64,000 bases of DNA from Halomonas sp. LBP4 (GCF_003202205.1 NZ_PDOG01000001.1:17509-81508); one strand, 5' to 3'. Shown: positions 25,838 to 35,407, counted from the first letter of the stretch. A program made the numbers and translations. The notes: generated by a model from the sequence alone, not told the origin.

Positions 25838-26467
25838 ATGATCGATCTCTGGACCTGGACCACCCCCAACGGCCGCAAGGTCTCCATCATGCTCGAGGAA
25901 CTCGGGCTGCCCTACCGCACCCACGCCGTGGATATCACCAACCGCGAGCAGTTCGACGACGCCTTCCTCGCCATCAGCCCCAACAACAAGATCCCGGCGA
26001 TTCGCGACAACGACACCGGCCTGGCGCTGATGGAGTCCGGGGCGATCATGCTCTACCTGGCCGAGAAGACGGGCCGCTTCCTCCCCGAGGACGCCGAGGA
26101 CCGCTACCGCGCCCTGGAGTGGCTGATGTGGCAGATGGGCGGCGTGGGCCCGATGCTCGGCCAGGCCCATCACTTCCTGAAGTTCCACCCCGGCAAGGCG
26201 CCCTATGCCGAACAGCGCTTCCACGCCGAGGCCCAGCGCCTCTACCGGGTGCTCGACACCCGCCTGGCCGATCGCGCCTTCCTGGTCGACGACTACACCA
26301 TCGCCGACATGGCCACCTGGCCCTGGATCTCGCGCTACGAGTGGCAGCGCATCGACCTGAACGACTACCCCAACGTCAAGCGCTGGTACCTCGAGATCGC
26401 CAGCCGCCCCGCCGTGCAGCGCGGCTACCACTGCCCGAAGCGGGTCAACGAGATTCCGCTGCCCTGA
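25838..26467 (+). CDS. Glutathione S-transferase, YfcG/YghU type
   Basis: Predicted cytosolic disulfide-bond oxidoreductase or GST, 209 residues. The thioredoxin-like N-domain starts MIDLWTWTTPNGRKVSIMLEE; the TPNGRK segment is characteristic of the Nu-class (YfcG/YghU) enzymes that use Thr/Asn near glutathione rather than Cys. The cis-Pro loop NNKIPAI and the glutathione gamma-Glu site MESGAIMLYLAEK are present, and the C-domain has the N-capping box YTIADMATWPW. The substrate is unknown. It converges with polB. Confidence 0.9.
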   Translation: MIDLWTWTTPNGRKVSIMLEELGLPYRTHAVDITNREQFDDAFLAISPNNKIPAIRDNDTGLALMESGAIMLYLAEKTGRFLPEDAEDRYRALEWLMWQMGGVGPMLGQAHHFLKFHPGKAPYAEQRFHAEAQRLYRVLDTRLADRAFLVDDYTIADMATWPWISRYEWQRIDLNDYPNVKRWYLEIASRPAVQRGYHCPKRVNEIPLP

Positions 26468-26479
26468 CGTCGGCGCCCC

Positions 26480-28855
26480 CTAGAACAGGCCCAGCTGGCG
26501 GTCGATCAATGCCGTGAAGTCATCGTCCACGAACGGCAGGATGGCGTCGGCCACCGGCTGCAACTGGCGGGTCAGGTAGTGATGGTAGTCGATGGCCGAG
26601 CGGCGCGTTTCCAGCGGCTCCGGCCCCGCCACCGTGATCACGTAGCTGATCCAGCCGCCGCCCTGGTACTGCCGCGGCCGGCCCAGTTGAGCGTTGTAGT
26701 CGTCGGCGAGGCGCGCCGCACGCACATGGGGCGGCACGTTGCGCCGGTAGTCGTCGAGCCGTCGTCGCAGCCGCTTGCGGTAGATCAGCCGGTCGTCGAA
26801 CTCGCCCGCGAGCGTACGGCGCACATAGTCGCGCACATACTCGCGGTGCGGCTCGCCGGTGAAGATGCGCCGGTAGAGCTCCTGCTGGAACACCTTGGCC
26901 AGCGGCGACCAGTCGGCACGCACCGTCTCCAGCCCCTTGAAGACCATCCGCTCGCTGCCGTTCGCGTCGCGCACCAACCCGGCGTAGCGCTTCTTGCTGC
27001 CCTCCTCCGCACCGCGGATGGTGGGCATCAGGAAGCGCCGGTAGTGGGTCTCGAACTGCAGCTCCAGGGCGCTTTCCAGGCCGAAGGTCTCGTGCAGGTG
27101 CTCGGTCCACCAGGCGTTGACCCGTGCCGCCAGGCGCCGTCCGATGGCGTGGGCCTGCGCTTCACCGTGGGCGCGGCCAAGCCAGACGAAGGTGGAGTCG
27201 GTATCACCGTAGATAACGGTATAACCCTCGGCCTCGATCAGCTCGCGGGTACGGCGCATGATCTCGTGGCCGCGCAGGGTGATGGACGAGGCGAGCCGCG
27301 GGTCGAAGAAGCGACAGCCCCGGGAGCCCAACACGCCGTAGAAGGCGTTCATGATGATCTTCAGCGCCTGGGCGAGCGGCGCATTCCGCTCGCGCTTGGC
27401 GGCCTCGCGGCCCTGCCACACCCGGGACACGATCTCGGGCAGCGCATGGCGCGTCCGTGAGAAGCGCGCCCCTTTGAAGCCGGGCACCGAGTCGGCGTCG
27501 TCGGGGTGGCGCAGGCCCTCCACCAGCCCCACCGGGTCGATCAGGAAGGTGCGGATGATCGACGGGTACAGGCTCTTGAAGTCGAGCACCAGCACCGAGT
27601 CGTAGAGGCCGGGACGCGAATCCATCACGAAGCCGCCCGGGCTGTCCTCCCCCGGCCGCTCGCCCTGGCGTTGCACCAGGTTGGGGGCGACGAAGCCGAG
27701 CCGGTGCATGCGCGGCAGGTAGAGATGGGAGAAGGCCGCCACCGAGCCGCCCATGCGGTCGGCGGGCAGCCCGGTGACGGTGGCGCGCTCGAGCAGGAAG
27801 TCGATCAGCTCGGTCTTCGCGAAGATCCGCGTGACCAGCTCGCAGTCCTTGAGGTTGTAGCGGGCAAGCGCCGGCTTGTCCTCGGCGAACATGCGGTCGA
27901 TGGCCTCCATGCGCTGGTAGGGGTTGTCGATGGCCTTGCCTTCGCCGAGCAGCGTCTGGGCGACGTTCTCGAGGCTGAACGACGGAAAGCTCCAGGTCGC
28001 CTGGCGCAACGACTCGATGCCGTCGATGATCAGGCGCCCGGCGGCCGCGGCGAAGAAATGATTCGGGTTGCTGCCATGGGCGCGCCACTCCATCGGCTCG
28101 CCGCCACGCCCAAGCAAGAGCGGCACGCCGAGACGCTCGGCGTGCCGCTGCAGGATACGCAGGTCGAACTGCACCAGGTTCCAGCCGATGATCGCATCCG
28201 GGTCATGCCGGGCGATCCAGCCGTTGAGGCATTCCAGCAGTGCCTGGCGGCTGTCGCAATAGTCGAGCGAGAAGTCGAGGGCGACAGCGGCCTCACCGCC
28301 CTGCCCCAGCATATAGACCTGGCGCTCGCCGCAGCCCTCCAGGGCGATGGAGTAGAGCTCGCCGCGGGCGCTCGTCTCGATATCCAGCGAGGCCAGCCTG
28401 AGCCGAGGGCGATAGTCCGGCGCGGCCTTCAGCTGGGCATCGGCCAGCGTGCCGCCGGTGTCCGCGCTGCCCGTGAACCGCACCGGCGCGGTGATGAAGC
28501 GCTCCATCAGGTAGCGCTCCGGCGGGCGGACATCCGCCTCGTAGACCTCGACGCCCGCCTGGCGCAACCGCTTGGCGAGGTTCACCAACTGGCGATACTG
28601 GCGGCAATAGAGGCCGAGCACGGGGCGCTGGTGAAAGTCGCGAAGGTCCAGCGGGCGCAGCTCGATGTCGCGCTCGCCGCGCAGCAGCGCCTCGGCCTGC
28701 TCGCGCTGTTCGGCGGGAACGAAGGCCACCGCGGGCTGGGCCGGCAGGCGGACACGCCGGGGGCCGTCATCGGTGGCCAGCCAGAACGTGACCTCGGTGC
28801 CGGCCGGCGACTCCCGCCAGTGCCGGGTCAGCACGAACCCCTGCTGTCGCTCCAC
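26480..28855 (-). CDS. polB: DNA polymerase II
   Basis: Family B repair polymerase, induced by SOS in E. coli, active in replication restart and lesion bypass. About 791 residues (E. coli 783) and alignable from end to end, finishing in GQLGLF style (RQLGLF, a beta-clamp binding peptide). Exonuclease motifs: [22 protein letters not shown] and YNLKDCE. Polymerase motifs: [22 protein letters not shown] and YGDTDSTF. The GTG at 28855 is preferred because GAGAGG lies 5 bases before it and the E. coli N-terminus (QAGFILTRHW) aligns just after. Another GTG lies at 28861. No LexA box was verified. Confidence 0.96.
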   Translation of the reverse strand: MERQQGFVLTRHWRESPAGTEVTFWLATDDGPRRVRLPAQPAVAFVPAEQREQAEALLRGERDIELRPLDLRDFHQRPVLGLYCRQYRQLVNLAKRLRQAGVEVYEADVRPPERYLMERFITAPVRFTGSADTGGTLADAQLKAAPDYRPRLRLASLDIETSARGELYSIALEGCGERQVYMLGQGGEAAVALDFSLDYCDSRQALLECLNGWIARHDPDAIIGWNLVQFDLRILQRHAERLGVPLLLGRGGEPMEWRAHGSNPNHFFAAAAGRLIIDGIESLRQATWSFPSFSLENVAQTLLGEGKAIDNPYQRMEAIDRMFAEDKPALARYNLKDCELVTRIFAKTELIDFLLERATVTGLPADRMGGSVAAFSHLYLPRMHRLGFVAPNLVQRQGERPGEDSPGGFVMDSRPGLYDSVLVLDFKSLYPSIIRTFLIDPVGLVEGLRHPDDADSVPGFKGARFSRTRHALPEIVSRVWQGREAAKRERNAPLAQALKIIMNAFYGVLGSRGCRFFDPRLASSITLRGHEIMRRTRELIEAEGYTVIYGDTDSTFVWLGRAHGEAQAHAIGRRLAARVNAWWTEHLHETFGLESALELQFETHYRRFLMPTIRGAEEGSKKRYAGLVRDANGSERMVFKGLETVRADWSPLAKVFQQELYRRIFTGEPHREYVRDYVRRTLAGEFDDRLIYRKRLRRRLDDYRRNVPPHVRAARLADDYNAQLGRPRQYQGGGWISYVITVAGPEPLETRRSAIDYHHYLTRQLQPVADAILPFVDDDFTALIDRQLGLF

Positions 28856-28975
28856 CGACACCTCTCGACTGCCTGATCCTGGGGAAAATGTTACCCGGTG
28901 TCGGATGGAAAGTCGCCAGCCGGTAGCCATCCATGCCTGGCGAGGCGACGGCGGCCATGTGCCCTGGTGGTACGT

Positions 28976-29215
28976 CTAGAGCGTCTTGTGGGTGCCGTTA
29001 CACAGCGGGGGCGTGCCGGTGTGCTTGCAGCCGCAGAAGTAGAGCGTCTCGTCCCGTTCCGCCTTGTAGACCACCGGCCGCAGCTCGGTGGCCTTGTGGG
29101 AACCGTCGCAGAACGGCTGGGTGGCGCTGCGCCCGCAGGCGCACCACACATAGGTCTTGCCGGCGACCACGTCGACGGCATAGGGCGCCTTCTGGGCGAT
29201 GCGGGGCTCGGTCAT
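28976..29215 (-). CDS. Tandem CDGSH iron-sulfur protein
   Basis: A 79-residue protein with two CDGSH-type [2Fe-2S] motifs, each C-x-C...C-x2-(S/T)-x3-H like. The first is CACGRSATQPFCDGSHK and the second ends PLCNGTHKTL. Each coordinates a cluster by three Cys and one His. This doubled arrangement is that of MiNT-type (CISD3-like) proteins. Function in bacteria is largely unassigned; redox or iron handling is likely. It is on its own between polB and the structured repeat. Confidence 0.9.
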   Translation of the reverse strand: MTEPRIAQKAPYAVDVVAGKTYVWCACGRSATQPFCDGSHKATELRPVVYKAERDETLYFCGCKHTGTPPLCNGTHKTL

Positions 29216-29336
29216 GGCGTTCCCCCCCGGTCGGGTGATGAGCCTGCTTCCAGCCTACTGCAGCGGCCGCGAGGCGTCACGCCCCAAGCGCCCCCACTCA
29301 GGACCATCGCAGATGGTGGTAACGCTCGAGGCTGTT

Positions 29337-29431
29337 CCGGCGACAGGTCGGCGAGGGGGCGCTGTGAACCCCTCCCTGGGCGCTACCGATTCCATCCCTG
29401 GAATCGGACCCCCTCTTCGACCTGTCCCCGG
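29337..29431 (-). repeat. Structured dispersed repeat, copy 2
   Basis: Minus-strand copy of the element at 19879. Outer arms CCGGCGACAGG (29337-29347) and CCTGTCCCCGG (29421-29431) pair with one mismatch. The inner hairpin CCGATTCC/GGAATCGG (29386-29407) has a 6-base loop reading AGGGAT on the minus strand. The conserved block (GTAGCGCCCAGGGA, GGGTTCACAGCGCC on the minus strand) is almost identical to copy 1. Confidence 0.8.
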
Positions 29432-29469
29432 CGCCTCTCGCTTTGGGTAACGGCGATTGCCCTGGCCCC

Positions 29470-30207
29470 TTACTTCTTTCGCTTGTCATGAACGTAGATG
29501 ACCTTCGAGCTCTCCCCCCTCGAGGGCCTTTCCTCGATATCGAAAAGCTCGGTTGCCGCCACCAGCTCTCCGAGCTTCCGGTACCCGTAATTCCGCGAAT
29601 CGAAATCCGGAAACTGCTTCACGATATTGCTTCCGACCGCGGCCAGCGGCGCCCAACCGCTGTCGTCCGAAGACGACTCGACCGCATTGCGAAGGGAGTT
29701 GACGAGCTTGGCATCCGATTTCAGTTCCTTGGTGGAGCGTCGGACCGTCTCCGGCCCCTCCTCTTCACCTTCGCGCAGCACCTCGGTATAGATGAACTTG
29801 TCGCATGCCGAGACAAAGGGGAGAGGCGTCTTCTTCTCGCCGAAACCGAAGACCGTGAGCCCCGACTCCCGGAGCCTGGACGCCAGGCGCGTGAAGTCGC
29901 TGTCGCTCGACACCAGGCAGAATCCGGTGAAATTCCCCGTATACAGCAAGTCCATGGCATCGATGATCAAGGCACTGTCGGTGGCATTCTTGCCGGTGGT
30001 GTAGCCGAACTGCTGGACCGGCTGTATGGAGTGCCGCAGCAGGGTCTCCTTCCACCCCTTCAGCTGCGGCCCGGTCCAGTCGCCATAGATTCGCTTCACG
30101 TTGGCGACACCATACTTGGCAATTTCCGCCAACAGGCCATCGACGATGCCCGGCTGGGCATTGTCCGCATCGATCAGCACGGCCAGGTTATTGTTCTTCT
30201 CCATCAT
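29470..30207 (-). CDS. NYN (LabA-like PIN) ribonuclease-like protein with a LOTUS domain
   Basis: Predicted RNA-processing protein, 245 residues. Residues ~7-150 form a NYN domain with the acidic cluster of PIN-like nucleases: LIDADN, TDSALIIDAMD and SSDSDFTRLA. Residues ~165-240 match an OST-HTH/LOTUS domain (LVNSLRNAVESSSDDSGWAPLAAVGSNIVKQ... YGYRKLGELVAA), which binds RNA. Activity is inferred from the conserved aspartates. The start codon overlaps the upstream MHYT gene stop (ATGA), so the two are co-translated. I put the start at the first of two adjacent Met codons. Confidence 0.88.
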   Translation of the reverse strand: MMEKNNNLAVLIDADNAQPGIVDGLLAEIAKYGVANVKRIYGDWTGPQLKGWKETLLRHSIQPVQQFGYTTGKNATDSALIIDAMDLLYTGNFTGFCLVSSDSDFTRLASRLRESGLTVFGFGEKKTPLPFVSACDKFIYTEVLREGEEEGPETVRRSTKELKSDAKLVNSLRNAVESSSDDSGWAPLAAVGSNIVKQFPDFDSRNYGYRKLGELVAATELFDIEERPSRGESSKVIYVHDKRKK

Positions 30208-32315
30208 CTCCTCCCCAGGACACTTTCTTCCCGCCTGGACCCATTCAGCACCACGGCAATCGTCTCGGCATCCGCAGGCAGGGCAAAGAAGAATCCCTGC
30301 CCCTGGCGGCAGCCAAGCCGCAGCACGAACTCCCCCTGCTCCTCGGTCTCGATCCCTTCGGCGAGAACGGTGAACCCCAGGCTAGCCCCCATATCGGCCA
30401 CCGCGCGGATGATGGCCTGATCCCGGGGATCGTTGAGGACGCCATGAACGAAGCTGCGATCGATCTTCAGCTTGTCGATCGGCAGGTTCTTGAGATAGCT
30501 CAGCGCGGAATAGCCTATCCCGAAATCATCGATCGCCAGCGTTACCCCCATGCGCCGGATCTCGTGCAGCCTCTCGATGGTTCCCTGGTCCGAGTGCATC
30601 AGGGATGACTCCGTGATCTCCAGCTCCAGGTATCTGGCGGGAAAGTCGGCTGACTCCAGGATACGGCGAAGCTGCATGACGAACCCCGGGCGCGCCAGCT
30701 GGGGGGCCGTGACATTGACGGCGATGCGCCCGAACTCCAGGCCGGCAGCCAGCCAGACCCGCCCCTGTTGGCAGGCCCGCCGCAGGGCCCATTCGCCGAG
30801 CGGCAACGCCAGGCCGGTGCGCTCCGCCAGGGGCACGAAAGTGGTCGGCGGGATATTGCCTTCCCGGGGATGCTGCCAGCGTGCCAGGGCTTCCACCCCT
30901 GTCCACTTCCCGGTTCTAAGGTTGACCTGGGGCTGGTACTGGAGGAACAGCCGATCCTGCTTCAGGGCATCCCGCAGGTCGTTTCCCAGTCGTACCCGCA
31001 GCATCGCCCGGTCGGTCATGGCCTTGTCGAAGAAGTGATAGCCGCAGTCATGGCGCTTCGCCCGGTACATGGCGGTATCGGCCTGCTGGATGAGCTCGTC
31101 GGCCTGCTCACTGTCATCCGGATAGATACTGATGCCGATGCTGGCCTGGGCATGCAGTTTCCAGTCATCGAACTCGATCGGCGCATCCATGGCCCGCAGC
31201 AATCGCTCCGCGGTCTGGACCGCGTCCTCCGGCACGTTCAGGTCCTGGACGAGAATGATGAACTCGTCGCCACCGAAGCGTGCCACCGTGTCTTCTCCGC
31301 GAACGGGAGCGGAGAGCCGCCGCGCGAACTCCTTGAGCACCCTGTCTCCCGTGGCATGGCCGAGACTGTCATTGATCGTCTTGAAATCGTTCAGGTCCAT
31401 GAACAACACCGCCAGGCGCGTACCATGCCGCTGGCTGTGGGACAGCGCCAACCCAAGGCGTTGCCGGAAATGCACCCGGTTCGGCAGGCCGGTCAGTGTA
31501 TCGGTATTGGCGAGGTGCACCAGCATCCGTTGGATCGCCTTCTGGCGGTCTACCCAGGTCACCAACAGGCTCAGGCCCAGGACCAGACCGGAGAAGCCGC
31601 CGATGGTCGCAGCCATGCCGCCATGGGATAGCAAAGAGTCATGCGCGGCGGTAACGGGGGTCTCATAAAAGCGGGACGCCCCCATCGCCGTATAGTGCAT
31701 GCCGGCCACCGCAAAGCCCATGAAGACCCCTGCCACCAGCGTCATGCCGCTCTCCGAGAACGCCGGCAGGCTGCGAACGCGGAAGTGGAGGTAGAGGGCC
31801 GCCAGGGCCAGCAGAAAGGCCACCACGATGGAGAGGACGAAGAAGGGGAAATGATAGCGCAGCCCCTCCATGCGCATGGCTTCCATGCCGGTATAGTGCA
31901 TGCTGCCGATGCCGACGGCCATCAGCAGTGCCCCCACGAGCAGCTGGTGCCCCCTGAGGTTCGGGTGAGCCATGAAGTGCAGGGCCGCGCCGCTGCCGAG
32001 CATCGCCGGCACCAACGACAACACCGTCAGGCTCAGGCTGTACTCACTGTGCTCGTGCCCTGCCACGGAGAAGGCAAGCATGGCACTGAAGTGCATCGCC
32101 CATATGCCGCAGCCCATGGCCACCGCACCGCCGATATGCCACCAGGTCTTGCTCCTGGCCGTCGGCGAGGCAACCATGCGGTCAGCCAACATCAATGCCG
32201 TGAGCCCCGCAAAGCAGGCGATGGCAATGGACAGGGTGACGAGCAAGGGATCGTAGGCGCCTTCCAGCAACGGGCCCAGCGAGGGGTCGGAGGTATCGAA
32301 ACGCCAGAATTCCAT
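30204..32315 (-). CDS. MHYT-GGDEF-EAL membrane c-di-GMP protein
   Basis: Predicted membrane sensor that makes and/or degrades c-di-GMP, 703 residues. The N-terminal ~245 residues are the seven-helix MHYT domain with three motif copies (AMHFSAML, SMHYTGMEAM, GMHYTAMG), proposed to bind copper and sense O2, CO or NO. GGDEF is intact (FGGDEFIILV). The EAL domain is intact (GVEALARWQHP, ITESSLM, DDFGIGYSALSYLK, AEGIETEEQ). The start at 32315 has AGGAG 6 bases upstream; longer in-frame starts do not. It lies upstream of, and overlaps, the NYN-LOTUS gene. Confidence 0.94.
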   Translation of the reverse strand: MEFWRFDTSDPSLGPLLEGAYDPLLVTLSIAIACFAGLTALMLADRMVASPTARSKTWWHIGGAVAMGCGIWAMHFSAMLAFSVAGHEHSEYSLSLTVLSLVPAMLGSGAALHFMAHPNLRGHQLLVGALLMAVGIGSMHYTGMEAMRMEGLRYHFPFFVLSIVVAFLLALAALYLHFRVRSLPAFSESGMTLVAGVFMGFAVAGMHYTAMGASRFYETPVTAAHDSLLSHGGMAATIGGFSGLVLGLSLLVTWVDRQKAIQRMLVHLANTDTLTGLPNRVHFRQRLGLALSHSQRHGTRLAVLFMDLNDFKTINDSLGHATGDRVLKEFARRLSAPVRGEDTVARFGGDEFIILVQDLNVPEDAVQTAERLLRAMDAPIEFDDWKLHAQASIGISIYPDDSEQADELIQQADTAMYRAKRHDCGYHFFDKAMTDRAMLRVRLGNDLRDALKQDRLFLQYQPQVNLRTGKWTGVEALARWQHPREGNIPPTTFVPLAERTGLALPLGEWALRRACQQGRVWLAAGLEFGRIAVNVTAPQLARPGFVMQLRRILESADFPARYLELEITESSLMHSDQGTIERLHEIRRMGVTLAIDDFGIGYSALSYLKNLPIDKLKIDRSFVHGVLNDPRDQAIIRAVADMGASLGFTVLAEGIETEEQGEFVLRLGCRQGQGFFFALPADAETIAVVLNGSRREESVLGRR

Positions 32316-32667
32316 CTTGACTCCTGTCGGCCATCTGAGCCCTTCGATCGCGCAGCAAACCTGTGCCCTTGCGATCAGCCGTGGTTCTGCCCACGGAAAG
32401 CCGAAACTGTCCCGCCATCCGCTGCCGTCATCGCTCCAGGCAGCATGCGATGACCGCACCCGTCCTGGATTCCCGACCCGAGTGTTCCTCCTGCCCTCCT
32501 GTCAGCCATGTCATGAAGCCTGGGCGGTGGCTGTGGCGACCGTATCGGGCCCCACGGCAACCGCCATTGCATCGAGCCTACTAAAGAACGTGTCGGCATG
32601 ACCAGCAGGAACTCGAGGAAAAGGTCGCAGATGCGGGAGCCACCAGCAACGGGGAGGTTGCCGCGGG
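32316..32667. other. Intergenic region upstream of the MHYT gene
   Basis: 352 bases between two minus-strand genes. It should contain the promoter for the MHYT/NYN operon. Open frames here lack ribosome sites and protein-like composition. No repeat or RNA gene was recognised. Confidence 0.4.
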
Positions 32668-32949
32668 TCACAGCAGTTCCCGCGATACCTCGAGCACCCG
32701 TCCATCGACCGTGCGCTGCAACTTGTCTTCGATCTGGCTGCAGATCGACTCCACCTTCTGGGGCGATGCCGCGGCCACGACGAAGGACCACTCGCTGGTG
32801 TCTAGCCGGTCATGATTGGCGCTCTCGCAGACCGCGATCGCCGGGTTGCGACCGAAGCGCTCGTGCAGGCCGCCCATGCGCTGGCGCTTCTCCTTGAGGG
32901 AATGGCATCCCGGCAGGGAAATCCTCACGGTTAGTACGCCGATGTGCAT
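32668..32949 (-). CDS. DUF503 (YlxP-like) protein
   Basis: A 93-residue protein, MHIGVLTVRISLPGCHSLKEKRQ, which matches the opening of the DUF503/YlxP family (ferredoxin-like fold; ylxP lies near rbfA and nusA in Firmicutes). It has been linked to ribosome or RNA function without a fixed role. The C-terminal half (WSFVVAAASPQKVESICSQIEDKL) fits. It sits alone, 107 bases downstream of the antiporter gene. The start is well supported by the family N-terminus. Confidence 0.85.
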   Translation of the reverse strand: MHIGVLTVRISLPGCHSLKEKRQRMGGLHERFGRNPAIAVCESANHDRLDTSEWSFVVAAASPQKVESICSQIEDKLQRTVDGRVLEVSRELL

Positions 32950-33056
32950 GGGCCCCTCCGTCTCGGCATTCGTTCGGGCTCGCCAATGTCGCCGCCGCCC
33001 CCCGGGGGCCATCACGGGGACCTTCGGGCCCTCTGTAGCGGCCCCAACCGGCTGGC

Positions 33057-34118
33057 TCATGCCCTGCCCGGTCGCCGCTTCTCCTGCACGGCGAGCACCA
33101 CCAGGGTCAGCGCGGTGAGCGGCAGCACGAAGTAGAGCATGGTCGCGCCGAAGCCCGGCAGGGCGTCGTGCCGGGCGGCGGCCAGGATCAGGTAGAGGGT
33201 ATAGGCCAGGTAGTAGCCGAGCAGGACCCCGCCTTCCCAGCGGCTGATCGCCCCGCGGGTAAAGCAGATCGGCAGGCAGGCCACGGCCACCGCGATCATC
33301 ACCGGGATGTCGAAGCCGACCATGGCCGGGGACGCGGCGATCCCCGAGGGCGCCAGCAGGCCGGTCAGGCCCAGCACGCCCAGGATATTGAAGACGTTGC
33401 TGCCCACCACGTTGCCGACGGCGATGTCGCGTTCGCCGCGCAGGGCCGCGATGATCGAGGTCACCACCTCGGGCAGCGAGGTGCCGGCGGCAATGATGGT
33501 CAGGCCGATGACCTGCTCGCTCACTCCCAGGTAGGCGGCGAAGGCCACGGCCCCCTCGACGAACCAGCGCGAGCCCAGCACCAGCAGCACCAGGCCCCCC
33601 GCCACCAGGCCCAGGTGGATCCCCCAGTGCCGGTGATCGCTGGCCGCGCCGGCGTCGGATGGGGTGTCTACCGTCGACCGCTGGTTCTGGACGAACAGCA
33701 ACGCCAGGTAGACCAGCAGGCCGGTGACCAGCAGCAGGCCATCGAGGCGCCCGATGCCGCCATCCAGGGCCATCAACAGCACCACCACGGAGAGCCCGAT
33801 CATCAGCGGAATGTCGAAGCGCACCAGTTGCTGGGCCACCACCAGCGGCACGATCAGCGCCGAGACCCCCAGAATGAACAGCACGTTGAAGATGTTGCTG
33901 CCCACCACGTTGCCCATGGCGATCCCGGCCTGGTCGTCGATGGCGGCCTTGAGGCTCACGGCCAGCTCCGGCGAACTGGTGCCGAAGGCCACCACCGTCA
34001 GCCCGATGATCAGCGGCGAGATGCCCATGCGGGCGGCCAGCCGCGAGGCCCCGCGCACCAGGGCCTCGGCCCCCACGATCAGCAGCACCAGTCCGGCCAC
34101 GAATGCGACGATGGTCAT
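33057..34118 (-). CDS. Calcium/sodium antiporter, YrbG family
   Basis: Predicted inner-membrane Ca2+/cation antiporter, 353 residues, about ten TM segments. The two alpha-repeats carry the family signatures: GTSSPELAVSLKAAIDDQ with MGNVVGSNIFNVL in the first half and GTSLPEVVTSIIAALRGE with VGNVVGSNVFNILGVLG in the second. The central linker is hydrophilic (about 150-165). E. coli YrbG is about 325 residues; the extra length is at the linker and C-terminus. The gene follows maa on the same strand after a GC-rich hairpin. Confidence 0.93.
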   Translation of the reverse strand: MTIVAFVAGLVLLIVGAEALVRGASRLAARMGISPLIIGLTVVAFGTSSPELAVSLKAAIDDQAGIAMGNVVGSNIFNVLFILGVSALIVPLVVAQQLVRFDIPLMIGLSVVVLLMALDGGIGRLDGLLLVTGLLVYLALLFVQNQRSTVDTPSDAGAASDHRHWGIHLGLVAGGLVLLVLGSRWFVEGAVAFAAYLGVSEQVIGLTIIAAGTSLPEVVTSIIAALRGERDIAVGNVVGSNVFNILGVLGLTGLLAPSGIAASPAMVGFDIPVMIAVAVACLPICFTRGAISRWEGGVLLGYYLAYTLYLILAAARHDALPGFGATMLYFVLPLTALTLVVLAVQEKRRPGRA

Positions 34119-34143
34119 GCTTGAGACTCCTGAAAGCGACGCC

Positions 34144-34164
34144 CCGCGGCCACCATGGCCGCGG
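34144..34164. terminator. Perfect GC-rich hairpin between maa and the antiporter gene
   Basis: CCGCGGCCA / TGGCCGCGG with a 3-base loop (CCA), 78 bases beyond the maa stop. No T-run follows on the minus strand, so it may only slow transcription or act at RNA level near the antiporter start (26 bases away). Confidence 0.4.
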
Positions 34165-34241
34165 CATGGGCAAGCGTCGGGCCTGGCCGCGGCTGCTGTC
34201 CAGCCAAGAAAAGCTATCGCGAGGCGCGAGGCGCGAGGCGA

Positions 34242-34799
34242 TCAGGTTTCCAGGCGGCGGATCACCCGGCACGGAGTGCCGGCGGCGAATACGTCCGGGG
34301 GAATGTCCCTCGTCACCACGCTGCCGGCACCGATCACGCTGCGCGCCCCGATGTTGACGCCAGGGTTGACCACCACACCGCCGCCGATCCAGCAATCATC
34401 GCCGATGGTGATGGGCTTGCCGGCTTCCAGGCCGCTGCGGCGCGCTTCGGCCGCCAGGGGGTGGGTGGCGGTGTAGAGCTGCACGGCCGGGCCGAACAGC
34501 ACGTTGCTGCCGATGGTTACCGGTGCCACGTCCAGCACCACACAGTTGAAATTGAAGAAGACGTTGTCGCCCAGGGTGAGATGACAACCATAGTCGCAAT
34601 AGAACGGCGGCTCGATCCACAGCCCCTGCCCCGCCCCGGGCAGCAACTCGCGCAGCAAGGCCGCGCGCTCCTCCTCGGCATCGTCACGGCAGGCATTGAG
34701 CGCCTGGATCAGCCGCCGGGCGCGGCGGCGCATGGCCTGCAGCTCCGGGTCGCGGGCATCGTAGAGCTCACCCGCCAGCATCTTCTCGCGTTCGGTCAC
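34242..34799 (-). CDS. maa: Maltose/galactoside O-acetyltransferase family
   Basis: Acetyl-CoA-dependent sugar O-acetyltransferase, 185 residues, close to Maa (183). N-terminal mac domain (MTEREKMLAGELYDARDPEL), then left-handed beta-helix hexapeptide repeats. The catalytic His is in TATHPLAAEARRSG, and the C-terminal block GAGSVVTRDIPPDVFAAGTPCRVIR is typical. The physiological acceptor is unknown; detoxification of non-metabolised sugars is a common proposal. Probably monocistronic. Confidence 0.92.
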   Translation of the reverse strand: MTEREKMLAGELYDARDPELQAMRRRARRLIQALNACRDDAEEERAALLRELLPGAGQGLWIEPPFYCDYGCHLTLGDNVFFNFNCVVLDVAPVTIGSNVLFGPAVQLYTATHPLAAEARRSGLEAGKPITIGDDCWIGGGVVVNPGVNIGARSVIGAGSVVTRDIPPDVFAAGTPCRVIRRLET

Positions 34800-34934
34800 G
34801 GGGTTCTCCGGCGTTGCGATTCGTCATTTATACCATCCATCATGGCGTAGAGGCCGAGCGCCATGAGTGCGGGTAGGGGCTGAAACGCACAATCGACAGG
34901 GGTCGGCCAGGAGGGGCGGCCAGGAATCACTGAC

Positions 34935-34970
34935 GACCGCCGGCCTTGCCTCTGCACAAGGTCGGCGGTC
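34935..34970. terminator. Long imperfect hairpin after the 35012 gene
   Basis: GACCGCCGGCCTTG (34935-34948) pairs with CAAGGTCGGCGGTC (34957-34970) with one G-T wobble, loop of 8. It lies 41 bases beyond the stop of the minus-strand gene at 35012 and marks the left edge of the accessory block. A T-rich tail is absent. Confidence 0.5.
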
Positions 34971-35011
34971 GAGGTGACATTCAAGGGCTCCCGGGGGCCG
35001 CTGGCACTGGG

Positions 35012-35386
35012 TCACACGGGCGTGCCGGATACCCGGTAGATATAGCCGTCGTTCATGCTCTCGAAGAGAGCATTCTTCAGCTTGCGGGTGGCATAGACAT
35101 GCTGTGCCTGGGTATTGGCCTGGCCCACGCTGGGCGCCACCAGAATGGCGGCCACCGTGCTGTTGCCGTTGACCCCGTTGATCTGAGCCTGCAGATTCAG
35201 ATCGCCGGCGCCGGTGTAGCCCTGCACGTCGATACGTACGGTGCCCTGGTTAATGATGGTGCCAGCCCCACGCCAGATCGCGGTATCGGCCAGGCTGTTG
35301 ATGTCGGCCACCGCATCACCGTGCTGGCTCTGGTTCATATTGCCGTAGGCATTGCGTATCGGCCCCTGCCGTTGCACCTGTAACAT
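35012..35386 (-). CDS. Unrecognised 124-residue protein
   Basis: I do not recognise a family. The protein (MLQVQRQGPIRNAYGNMNQSQHGDAV...) is Asn/Gln/Gly/Ala-rich with predicted beta character (INQGTVRIDVQGYTGAGDLNLQAQING) and no signal peptide or TM. It starts 21 bases after the 35408 gene ends on the same strand and is probably co-transcribed with it. The composition, with few Lys and Glu, suggests an exported or surface protein, but no export signal is evident. Confidence 0.7.
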   Translation of the reverse strand: MLQVQRQGPIRNAYGNMNQSQHGDAVADINSLADTAIWRGAGTIINQGTVRIDVQGYTGAGDLNLQAQINGVNGNSTVAAILVAPSVGQANTQAQHVYATRKLKNALFESMNDGYIYRVSGTPV

Positions 35387-35407
35387 GGCTCTCTCCTCGG
35401 CGAGGGG

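Noticed and set aside
32668..34395. Single 575-codon gene covering the antiporter and DUF503 regions
   Set aside because: Only the last 93 codons are protein-like (DUF503, own ATG at 32949); the rest is out of frame with the true antiporter gene.
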